Translations under genes and position numbers: made by a program | Source of the DNA: DASSBG01 sp963800395 | GTDB taxonomy: Bacteria; Pseudomonadota; Gammaproteobacteria; Xanthomonadales; Rhodanobacteraceae | Direction: 5' to 3' | Assembly: GCA_963800395.1 (NCBI GenBank) | Contig: CAWDBD010000027.1 | Span: 62,001-126,000, forward strand | Length of the DNA stretch: 64,000 bases | Shown here: positions 27,744-35,412 of the stretch, piece after piece | How positions within the stretch are numbered: the stretch's first letter is position 1 | Layout of the letters: every line of letters begins with the position of its first letter | The notes under the pieces: generated by a model | The model's input: only the letters and a program-made list of their open reading frames with translations | Told to the model about the DNA's origin: nothing | The model's database searches: none

Positions 27744-29215
27744 GCGAGGCACCCGCCCGCCCCGGCTACGGTTTCGCCCGCCGACTGGGCGTGACCATGA
27801 CCGCCTGGCACGGCGACCACGCCGATGTCGCCTGCCGCGCTGATGCCGACAGCGCCGCGCTGGCCGAACTGAGACGCCACCTGGGTGTGCCCATCCGCGT
27901 GGCGCGGCTGGACAAGGACGCCTGGAGCAAGACCCTGCGCGAGCTGTACCAGCAGGGCGGCGACGCCAGTGCGCTCAGTGCCGACCTCGACAGCGAGACC
28001 GACCTGGCCTCGCTGGCCGAGGAGCTGGCCGAGCCGCAGGACCTGATGGAAAGCGAGGATGACGCCCCGGTCATTCGGCTGATCAACGCGCTGCTGGCCG
28101 AAGCGGTGCGCGAAAACGCCTCGGACATCCATGTCGAGCCGTTCGAGTCGCGCCTGGTGGTGCGATTCCGCGTCGACGGCGTGCTGCGCGAAGTACTCAC
28201 GCCGCCGCGTGCACTGGCCAACGCCCTGGTCAGCCGCATCAAGGTGATGGCGCGACTGGACATCGCCGAGCGACGTCTGCCGCAGGATGGCCGCATCGGC
28301 CTGAAGATTGCCGGTCGCCCGGTGGACGTGCGCGTGTCCACCATCCCCGGCGGCCACGGCGAGCGCGTGGTTCTGCGCCTGCTGGACAAGCAGGCCGGGC
28401 GCCTGGACCTTGCCGAACTGGGCATGGACGCTGCGACACGCCAGCGCCTGGAACACATGCTCCAGCGTCCGCACGGCATCCTGCTGGTCACCGGCCCCAC
28501 CGGCTCGGGCAAGACCACCACGCTGTACGCCGCGCTCAGCCGCCTGAACGACAGCAGCCGCAACATCATGACGGTCGAGGACCCGATCGAATACTATCTC
28601 GACGGCATCGGCCAGACCCAGGTCAACACCCGTGTCGACATGACCTTTGCGCGTGGCCTGCGCGCCATCCTGCGTCAGGATCCGGACGTGGTCATGGTCG
28701 GCGAGATCCGTGACCTTGAAACCGCCGAAATTGCCGTGCAAGCCTCGCTCACCGGTCACCTGGTGCTTTCCACCCTGCACACCAATTCGGCGGTCGGCGC
28801 CGTCACCCGTCTGCGCGACATGGGCGTCGAACCCTTCCTGCTGGCCTCCAGCCTGATCGGCGTGCTGGCCCAGCGCCTGGTCCGCCGCCTCGATCCGGAC
28901 ACGCGCCAGCCTTACCCCGCCGGCGACGCCGAGCTGGCTGCCTTCGGCCGGCCCCAAAGCGACGCCGGAACGACGCTGTTCCGGCCCGGCGAAGGCGGCG
29001 AGCGGACCAGCGGATACCGGGGCCGCAGCGGTATCTACGAACTGGTTCCGGTGGACGAAACCATGCGCGGCCTGATCCACGAAAACGCAGCCGAAGCCGT
29101 GCTGGAACGCCAGGCCCGCAGCCAATCGCCGTCCATCGTCGACGACGGCTGGCGCGTCGCCAGCGCCGGCCTCACCAGCGTCGAAGAAGTCCTGCGCGTC
29201 ACCCGCGAGCAATAG
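27740..29215 (+). CDS. gspE: Type II secretion ATPase E, lacking the zinc tetracysteine
   Basis: 491 residues, cytoplasmic ATPase of the secretion system. The core shows the Asp box, Walker A GPTGSGKTTTL (Lys about 258), Walker B DPDVVMVGEIRD and the His box LVLSTLHTNSA. The C-terminal CM domain normally has two CxxC pairs binding zinc. Here the equivalents read RRLDPDTRQPY and LFRPGEGGERTSGYRGRSGI, with no cysteine at all. Everything around the missing pairs is conserved (GYRGRSGIYELV), so this is loss of the metal site and not loss of the domain. The GTG start overlaps gspD. Confidence 0.94.
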   Translation: MSEAPARPGYGFARRLGVTMTAWHGDHADVACRADADSAALAELRRHLGVPIRVARLDKDAWSKTLRELYQQGGDASALSADLDSETDLASLAEELAEPQDLMESEDDAPVIRLINALLAEAVRENASDIHVEPFESRLVVRFRVDGVLREVLTPPRALANALVSRIKVMARLDIAERRLPQDGRIGLKIAGRPVDVRVSTIPGGHGERVVLRLLDKQAGRLDLAELGMDAATRQRLEHMLQRPHGILLVTGPTGSGKTTTLYAALSRLNDSSRNIMTVEDPIEYYLDGIGQTQVNTRVDMTFARGLRAILRQDPDVVMVGEIRDLETAEIAVQASLTGHLVLSTLHTNSAVGAVTRLRDMGVEPFLLASSLIGVLAQRLVRRLDPDTRQPYPAGDAELAAFGRPQSDAGTTLFRPGEGGERTSGYRGRSGIYELVPVDETMRGLIHENAAEAVLERQARSQSPSIVDDGWRVASAGLTSVEEVLRVTREQ

Positions 29216-29231
29216 TCGGAGCCCGTCACCG

Positions 29232-30443
29232 ATGCCGGCCTTTTCCTACCAGGCACTGAAATCCGACGGCCACACCGATCGTGGTGTGCTGCAGGCCGAC
29301 ACCGTGCGCGGCGCGCGGCAATTGCTGCGCGAGCGCGGCCTGGTGCCGGTCAGCGTCGACGAGGTGGCGGCGCAGGGCGATGCGGGCAGCCGTTTTGGTT
29401 CGCGCGCGGTACTCAACGGCGCTCGGCGCGCCCTTTTGCTGCGCGAACTGGCCACCCTGCTCGGGGCCGGCCTGCCCATTGACGAAGCACTGGGGGCAAT
29501 GGCTGAACGCGGCAGCGATGGACGCACGCGAGGCCTGGTACTGGGCTTGCGTGCGCGGGTGATGGAAGGCGCCAGTCTGGCCGAGGCGATGGCTGACCAT
29601 CCGCGCAGTTTCCCCGAGTTGTACCGCGCCTCGGTGGCTGCCGGGGAGCGTTCGGGCAAGCTCGCAGGCGTGCTCGGCCTGCTGGCTGACGAGGCCGAAT
29701 CGCGCGATGCCATGCGCCAGGGCATCTGGGCGGCACTGGCCTACCCGCTGCTGCTGGCAATCGTCGCCGTACTGGTAGTGAGCGGCCTGTTGATCTACGT
29801 GGTACCGCAGATCGCCGAAGTGTTCGTGCGCATGCACCAGGATCTGCCCTGGAGCACGCGTGCCCTGCTGGCCGGCAGCGCCTTCCTGCGCGCCTACGGC
29901 ATCTGGCTGCTGTTGCTTCTGATCGCGGTGATTGCGGGCATCCGCCTGCTGCTGCGGGGCAAGGTCTGGCGCCAGCGTCGCGACGCCTGGCTGCTGCAGC
30001 TGCCGGGCCTGGGTCACCTGCTGAAAGTGGCCGGCACCGCCCGCGCCACCCGCACCCTGGCGCTGCTGACTGCCAGCGCCGTACCGCTGCTGGAAGCATT
30101 GAAGATTACCGCCAAGGTGATTCCCAATCTGGCCATGCGCCGATCGGTTGAAGATGCCGCCGGCAAGGTGCGCGAAGGCGCGTCCCTGGCACGCGCACTG
30201 GATGACAGCGGCCAGTTTCCCCCCGTCGCCCTGCGCCTGATTGCAGCCGGTGAACGCGCCGGTGCGCTGGAACGCATGCTGATGGAAGCATCGGGCTACT
30301 GCAGCCGCCAGCTCGAGCGGGTACTGGCGGTTCTGACGGCCGTACTCGGCCCCGCGCTGATCCTGGTCGTGGGTGCCATGGTGCTTTTCATCGTGCTGGC
30401 CATCCTGCTGCCGGTGTTCAATCTCAATCAGCTGGTCAAATAG
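29232..30443 (+). CDS. gspF: Type II secretion inner-membrane protein F
   Basis: 403 residues, platform protein. It starts MPAFSYQALKSDGHTDRGVL (family-typical) and has two repeated T2SSF domains with three transmembrane helices (AYPLLLAIVAVLVVSGLLIY; GIWLLLLLIAVIAGIRLLL; AVLGPALILVVGAMVLFIVL). It lies 16 bases after gspE. No gspG-N genes follow: after about 170 bases comes an unrelated secreted protein and then ftsE. The rest of the secretion machinery must be encoded elsewhere. Confidence 0.94.
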   Translation: MPAFSYQALKSDGHTDRGVLQADTVRGARQLLRERGLVPVSVDEVAAQGDAGSRFGSRAVLNGARRALLLRELATLLGAGLPIDEALGAMAERGSDGRTRGLVLGLRARVMEGASLAEAMADHPRSFPELYRASVAAGERSGKLAGVLGLLADEAESRDAMRQGIWAALAYPLLLAIVAVLVVSGLLIYVVPQIAEVFVRMHQDLPWSTRALLAGSAFLRAYGIWLLLLLIAVIAGIRLLLRGKVWRQRRDAWLLQLPGLGHLLKVAGTARATRTLALLTASAVPLLEALKITAKVIPNLAMRRSVEDAAGKVREGASLARALDDSGQFPPVALRLIAAGERAGALERMLMEASGYCSRQLERVLAVLTAVLGPALILVVGAMVLFIVLAILLPVFNLNQLVK

Positions 30444-30615
30444 CCGCGGCAGCCGGGCCCTTGTGCCGGTGGTGCCGAGCGCGCCGCGTGCGACTCCCTG
30501 TGATGCACTGATACGCCCGACCAGGCAAATGCGTATTACGGTTGAGGCCTTGCGCTGTTCTGCGCCGCAGGCGCGACAGGGCCCATCTACCGATTCCGCG
30601 TTTATGGGGGCTGTC

Positions 30616-31752
30616 ATGTCGTTTGTTTGCCGATTGTGCGCGTTCGCGCTGCTTGCCTTGCTGGCGGTCGCGCCCGCGGGCGCCCAGGTCATCTTCGGCG
30701 CCCGTGTGAACGGCTCCGGTGGCCCGGTAACCGGTCTGTTCCAGGTCAGCAACGGCACTGTGACGCCGATCAATACAGGCCTGATATCCAACGACTTTGC
30801 CAGCCTGTCACCGAATGGCGCCATGCTCACCATCAGCAGCGCGGACCCGGCACAGCCGAACGAGGCGTCCACCGATCTGTTTGCGTACAACCGCACAACG
30901 GGGCAGACCCGGAGGCTGTTCAACAACAGCACCCAGACCCTGCCCGATGGCAGCCATCTGTTCGCCTCGCCGATGTTCAGCGGCACCTCGGCTGACGGCA
31001 CCCTGGTCGCATTCGTCAACCTGCTGGCGTCATCCAGCAACAACCAGGGCGGAGGCGGCATTCGCCAACTCAAGGTGTTGCGTGCCAGCGACGGTTTCGA
31101 CCTGGGTGATGCCGAGCTGGGACACGGCAACCAGACCGACTACTTTGAATCGGAATTCAACGGCATTGCCTGGACCCGCAGCGGCCATGCGTTCGTGACC
31201 CCGGCCTACGTGCCCGTCGTCACCAACAGCGGGCGCAATACCATCGCCGCCGGACTGGTGCTTTTTGCCCAGCAGGCGAATGGCTCATTTGCACGTTCCA
31301 GCGTGCTCACCGTGCCGCAGGTGTTCGACAATCCCGGTGGCGGTATCGTGGTGCAGACCCATGCCATGCCCGCGATTTCTCCGGACGGCCAGCGCATCGC
31401 CTTCTTCCGCCTGACCTGGCCCAACCCGCTCCTGACCCAGCCGGTGACCCCCGAACTGATCGTGATCAATCCCAGTCAGGGTACGGGCAGCGTGCTGGCG
31501 CAGTTCAACTCGGGCGTGTACCCGCTCGGCGTCGCCTGGTCGGCCGACGGCAACACCCTGGTCTTTTCGCTGGCCAACCAGGTATTCCAGGGCGGCACCT
31601 ATCTGCCCGCTGGCGACCCCAATAGCGCCGGGCTGCTGACCATCCCGAGCCAGGGCGGAACCCTGGGCAGCGTTGCCGGGGCACCCAGCGGCTACTTCCC
31701 CAATGTGGTCACCTCGGTACCGGGCCTCATCTTCCGCAACGGCTTCGAGTAG
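30616..31752 (+). CDS. Secreted TolB-like beta-propeller protein with C-terminal IFRNGFE
   Basis: 378 residues with a Sec signal peptide (FALLALLAVAPAGAQ). The body has WD40/TolB-like repeats (DFASLSPNGAMLTISSADPA; THAMPAISPDGQRIAFFRLT; PLGVAWSADGNTLVFSLANQ), suggesting a propeller. The C-terminus ends GLIFRNGFE, a short motif I recall from many exported proteins of Rhodanobacteraceae and relatives; its role is not established. ATG 30616 was chosen because GGGGG lies about eight bases upstream; ATG 30604 is an alternative. It is placed directly after gspF, so it may be a type II secretion substrate (inference). Confidence 0.8.
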   Translation: MSFVCRLCAFALLALLAVAPAGAQVIFGARVNGSGGPVTGLFQVSNGTVTPINTGLISNDFASLSPNGAMLTISSADPAQPNEASTDLFAYNRTTGQTRRLFNNSTQTLPDGSHLFASPMFSGTSADGTLVAFVNLLASSSNNQGGGGIRQLKVLRASDGFDLGDAELGHGNQTDYFESEFNGIAWTRSGHAFVTPAYVPVVTNSGRNTIAAGLVLFAQQANGSFARSSVLTVPQVFDNPGGGIVVQTHAMPAISPDGQRIAFFRLTWPNPLLTQPVTPELIVINPSQGTGSVLAQFNSGVYPLGVAWSADGNTLVFSLANQVFQGGTYLPAGDPNSAGLLTIPSQGGTLGSVAGAPSGYFPNVVTSVPGLIFRNGFE

Positions 31753-31816
31753 CCAGCCCGTCCCTGCCCCGACCATTCGCGACCCGTCGCTGGCGCACCT
31801 GCCCTGGCCGGCAGGC

Positions 31817-31822
31817 TACAAT
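31817..31822 (+). promoter_or_regulatory. Possible -10 element of ftsE promoter
   Basis: GGCTACAATCGGGGC contains a TACAAT -10 box in extended form seven bases before the ftsE ATG (31829). Transcription would then begin at or next to the start codon, giving a leaderless message. No clear -35 box is seen. The same GGCTACAAT string precedes purC in this window. Confidence 0.4.
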
Positions 31823-31828
31823 CGGGGC

Positions 31829-32506
31829 ATGATTCGATTCGACCGCGTCAGCATGCGCTATGCCGACGGCCAGCAAGCCCTCAGCGATGTCAGCTTCTCC
31901 GTGGATGCGGGGGAAATGGTGTTCATCACCGGCCACTCCGGTGCAGGCAAGAGTACGCTGCTGAAGCTGATTGCCATGAGCGAGCGCACCAATCGCGGCG
32001 TGGTGATGTTCGAGGGGGTCAACCTGGGGCGGGTGCCGCGGCGCCGTATTCCGGCGCTCAGACGCCGCATCGGCATGGTGTTCCAGGATCATCGCCTGCT
32101 GCTTGACCGCAGCGTGGCACACAATGTCGAACTGCCGCTGGTCATCGCTGGCGTAGCCGCAAGCGAGCGCGCCAGGCGCATGCGTGCGGCGCTGGAGAAA
32201 GTGGGCCTGTTGCGCTACGAGAAGCAGTTGCCCCGGCACCTGTCCACCGGCGAACAGCAACGCGTCGGCATTGCCCGTGCCATTGTTGCGCGGCCGGACC
32301 TGCTGATTGCCGACGAGCCGACCGGCAACCTTGATCCCCAGCTGTCACTGGAAATCATGCAGCTGTTCTCCGGATTCCAGCAGGTGGGCACCACCGTGCT
32401 GATCGCCAGCCACGACCTGCCCCTGCTCAAGCAGATGCGCCAGCGCACCATTGTTCTGGACCAGGGCCAACTGGTCGACGATGTGGCGCAAGCGGAGGTG
32501 GCATGA
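31829..32506 (+). CDS. ftsE: Cell division ATP-binding protein FtsE
   Basis: 225 residues of an ABC ATPase. Walker A is GHSGAGKSTLLKLI, the signature is LSTGEQQRVGIARA and Walker B is LLIADEPTGNLDP. Together with FtsX it couples septal peptidoglycan hydrolysis to division by activating amidase regulators. The opening MIRFDRVSMRYADGQQALSD is family-typical. The end overlaps the ftsX start by four bases (ATGA). Confidence 0.95.
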   Translation: MIRFDRVSMRYADGQQALSDVSFSVDAGEMVFITGHSGAGKSTLLKLIAMSERTNRGVVMFEGVNLGRVPRRRIPALRRRIGMVFQDHRLLLDRSVAHNVELPLVIAGVAASERARRMRAALEKVGLLRYEKQLPRHLSTGEQQRVGIARAIVARPDLLIADEPTGNLDPQLSLEIMQLFSGFQQVGTTVLIASHDLPLLKQMRQRTIVLDQGQLVDDVAQAEVA

Positions 32507-33435
32507 AACCTGCGGCGGACAAGCACACCGGAAAGAAGCGACGATCATCACTGGCGGCCTGGGGGCGCCATTGCCAGTGGGCGTTGCGCGCCAGCATCGA
32601 GCGATTGTCCGGCCGGCCATTGGGAACTGCCATGACCATGCTGGTGCTGGGGCTGGCCCTCGCCATGCCGCTGGCGCTATGGCTGCTTCTGGGCAACGCG
32701 CAGCGCCTTGTCGGCACCCTGGGTGACACTCGTGCCATCAGCGTTTTCATGCAGACTGACGTCGACGCGGTCAGCGCCCGCAGCACGGCGGAGCAGTTGC
32801 GTCGGCGCAGCGATGTGGCCGCCGTGAGCCTGAAAAGCCCCGACCAGGGCATGACCGAACTGGCCGCCATGCAGGGCTTCGGCACCCTGGTCGACAGCCT
32901 GCCCTACAACCCCCTGCCCTGGGTGCTGCTGGTGCAGCCGAATGCGCAGGGTGGCACGCGCTCGGCACTGGCGCTGGCGGAGCAACTGCGAGCGATGCCG
33001 GGCGTGGATCTGGTGCAGGACGAGGCCGGCTGGCGAAAGCGCATGCAGGCCTTGCTGAGCCTGGGCAAGCGCAGCTTTGCCCTGCTGGCTGCTCTGCTTG
33101 TGCTGGCCATGCTCATGGTGGTCGGCCAGACCGTGCGTCAGGACATCCGCAGCCGCGCCGATGAAATTGCGGTACTGCAAATGGCCGGTGCCAGCACCCG
33201 CTTTGTACGTCGGCCCTACCTGTACGCCGGAGCGCTGTACGGTTTTGGCGCCGGGCTTGTAGCCGTGCTCCTGATCGGCCTGATAGAGTGGCTGCTCGCC
33301 GGCCCGAGCCAGGCGCTGCTGTCCAGCTATGGCGGACGATTGCTGCTGCAGGGGCTTGGTCTCGATCTGCTGCTGGTGGTGCCCGTTCTGGCCGCCGCAC
33401 TGGGCTGGGCCGGCGCCCGCCTGGTCAGCACCTGA
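32503..33435 (+). CDS. ftsX: Cell division protein FtsX
   Basis: 310 residues with four transmembrane helices: TMLVLGLALAMPLALWLLLG near residue 45, a group of three at the C-terminal end (LLAALLVLAMLMVVGQTVRQ; YGFGAGLVAVLLIGLIEWLL; LDLLLVVPVLAAALGWAGAR), and a periplasmic loop between. The segment SRADEIAVLQMAGASTRFVR is the usual FtsX coupling region. It overlaps ftsE (ATGA). In many gammaproteobacteria rpoH follows; here a double-receiver regulator does. Confidence 0.94.
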   Translation: MKPAADKHTGKKRRSSLAAWGRHCQWALRASIERLSGRPLGTAMTMLVLGLALAMPLALWLLLGNAQRLVGTLGDTRAISVFMQTDVDAVSARSTAEQLRRRSDVAAVSLKSPDQGMTELAAMQGFGTLVDSLPYNPLPWVLLVQPNAQGGTRSALALAEQLRAMPGVDLVQDEAGWRKRMQALLSLGKRSFALLAALLVLAMLMVVGQTVRQDIRSRADEIAVLQMAGASTRFVRRPYLYAGALYGFGAGLVAVLLIGLIEWLLAGPSQALLSSYGGRLLLQGLGLDLLLVVPVLAAALGWAGARLVST

Positions 33436-33502
33436 GGCACTTCACACAGATGCCACGTCGCCGACGTTGACCACAGCCTGCCAGACCGCAATCATTGTAG
33501 CC

Positions 33503-34354
33503 ATGACCGAGACATCCCTGACCCGCCATATCAGCAGCGACACACCACGGGTGATGATCGTTGATGGCTCGCGCGTGGTACGCCGCCTGCTGACCCGGCT
33601 GCTCGAGCGCGATCTCGACAACGTCACCGTGCTGTCCTGCGGCAGCGGCGAAGAGGCGATCAAGGCGCTGGGCGAAGGCGTGGTGGATTTTGTCAGCACG
33701 GCCCTGCGCCTGCCCGACATGGACGGCCTCAAGCTGGCCCGCCATGTGCGCGAGCAATCGCCGCAGGCCTACATTCCCGTGGTGGTGGTATCCGGTGACG
33801 TGCAGGAACGCCTGCAGGCCCGGACCCTGGGCGACGATGTCACCGACTACTTTGACAAGTCGCTGGGTTTCGAGGCCCTGTGCGACTTCATCCGCGGCTA
33901 CATACAGCCGGCCGGGGTGCCCGGCGGCCAGGTTCTGTATGTGGAAGACAGCCGCGTGGTGGCCCTGGCGACTTCGCGCATGATGAAGAAACACCAGCTC
34001 GAAGTACTGCACGTAACCAATGTCGAGGATGCCCAGGCACTGCTGGAAACGGCGCGTGTACAGGGGCGAATCGGTGCCGACGTGGTCCTGACCGACGTCA
34101 GCCTCAAGGGTGATCTCACCGGCGCCGACCTGCTGCGGGAGATCCGCGAGGACTACGGCTACGGCAAGGGCCAGTTGCCGGTGCTGGTGATGACCGGTGA
34201 CGAAAATCCGACCAATCAGGCCGCATTGCTCAAGAGCGGCGCCAACGATCTGGTGCTCAAGCCCATCGAGGAACGCCTGCTGATCACCAAGCTGCTGTTC
34301 CAGATGCGGGTCAGTCGCCAGGTCCGCCAACAGGAAGCGGCCGGCAAGCAATGA
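33503..34354 (+). CDS. Double-receiver response regulator, first receiver degenerate
   Basis: 283 residues comprising two CheY-like receivers and no output domain. In receiver 1 (about 16-130) the acidic pair is reduced (IVDGSRVVRR) and the phosphoacceptor position before LPDMDG is Ala67, although Lys119 is kept. Receiver 2 (about 142-275) is intact: Glu148/Asp149 (YVEDS), Asp198 (VVLTDVS), Lys253 (LVLKPIEE). So only the second half can be phosphorylated. ATG 33503 follows the ftsX stop by 67 bases; the stop overlaps the ung start (ATGA). Confidence 0.88.
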   Translation: MTETSLTRHISSDTPRVMIVDGSRVVRRLLTRLLERDLDNVTVLSCGSGEEAIKALGEGVVDFVSTALRLPDMDGLKLARHVREQSPQAYIPVVVVSGDVQERLQARTLGDDVTDYFDKSLGFEALCDFIRGYIQPAGVPGGQVLYVEDSRVVALATSRMMKKHQLEVLHVTNVEDAQALLETARVQGRIGADVVLTDVSLKGDLTGADLLREIREDYGYGKGQLPVLVMTGDENPTNQAALLKSGANDLVLKPIEERLLITKLLFQMRVSRQVRQQEAAGKQ

Positions 34355-35043
34355 CCGACGCCCGGCTCAAAATGGAGCCGTCCTGGAAATCCCGCGTCGG
34401 CGACTGGTTCGATCGGCCGGACATGCAGGCACTGCGTCAGTTCCTGATCGACGAAGGCCGCAAGGGCAAGCGCATCTATCCGCCGATGGAAAACATCTTT
34501 GCTGCCTTTGATGCCACCCCGTTCGATGCGGTCAAGGTGGTCATCCTGGGCCAGGATCCCTACCACGGTCCGGGGCAGGCGCACGGCTTGTGCTTTTCCG
34601 TGCAGCCCGGAGTGCGGGTGCCGCCCTCGCTGCAGAATGTGCAGGCCGAGATCGAGCGGGATCTGGGCATTGCCAGACCCGGGCACGGCTGCCTGCAGGC
34701 CTGGGCCGAACACGGCGTGCTGCTGCTCAACAGCGTGCTGACGGTGGAAGCCGGTCGCGCCGGCTCGCATCAGGGCAAGGGCTGGGAAGGTTTCACTGAT
34801 CACGTCATCGACACGCTCAACCGGCAACGCGAGCATCTGGTATTCCTGCTCTGGGGCGCCTACGCCCAGGCCAAGGGCAGACTGGTCGATCGCCAGCGCC
34901 ATTGCGTGCTGAAGGCACCACACCCCTCGCCGCTGTCCGCCCATCGCGGCTTCAATGGCTGCGGCCATTTCTCGGCCGCCAACGACTATCTGCGCCGACA
35001 CGGCATTGAGCCGGTGGACTGGAGTCTGCCCGCTGCGGCTTGA
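34351..35043 (+). CDS. ung: Uracil-DNA glycosylase, family 1
   Basis: 230 residues. Catalytic motifs are complete: the water-activating loop GQDPYHGPGQAHGL (about 66-79), the uracil-pocket LLNSVLTV and the DNA-intercalation loop HPSPLSAHRGF. It removes uracil from DNA to start base excision repair. Length matches family members. Translation is coupled to the upstream regulator by ATGA overlap, an unusual partner for ung. Confidence 0.96.
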   Translation: MTDARLKMEPSWKSRVGDWFDRPDMQALRQFLIDEGRKGKRIYPPMENIFAAFDATPFDAVKVVILGQDPYHGPGQAHGLCFSVQPGVRVPPSLQNVQAEIERDLGIARPGHGCLQAWAEHGVLLLNSVLTVEAGRAGSHQGKGWEGFTDHVIDTLNRQREHLVFLLWGAYAQAKGRLVDRQRHCVLKAPHPSPLSAHRGFNGCGHFSAANDYLRRHGIEPVDWSLPAAA

Positions 35044-35412
35044 GCGCGCTTCGCACGCTTTGCGCGCGATTCGCGTATTGCTGGGGACCTGCAGGTCGCA
35101 TGCAGCCAAAAACTTTCGCGGCCTGCGGCCGCCAGTTCATTTCTCCTGCATGCCCAGGAGAAACAGAACCACAAATGCGTCTGGAACGCATTTGCACCGC
35201 GGAGCTGGCCCAGAGAGCGCAAGGCAGGATGCCCGGAGTAAAGAGAGGGCACCCCGCTTTCGCGCCCTGCGCGACTTCCTGTCCGCAGGGTCCGCGCCGA
35301 CTTGCGGCGTTTCCCGGGGACAGGTGGCTGGATGGACTTCTGGCAGGGGCGGGCCGGGGCGCTGGGCGCTAGGATGGTGGCTTGTGATCGGTACAAACCA
35401 CCGGGGAGAACC
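35044..35412. repeat. Gene-free stretch with serial short hairpins
   Basis: 369 bases between ung and the S9 peptidase with no supported gene. It holds two perfect hairpins: TTTCTCCTG with its complement at 35140-35163, and AAATGCGT with ACGCATTT at 35173-35193. A GC-rich tract follows (GAGTAAAGAGAGGGCACCCC at about 35238). The string resembles dispersed intergenic repeats that are often mis-called as small ORFs in xanthomonads. This is from memory and not verified. Confidence 0.4.
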
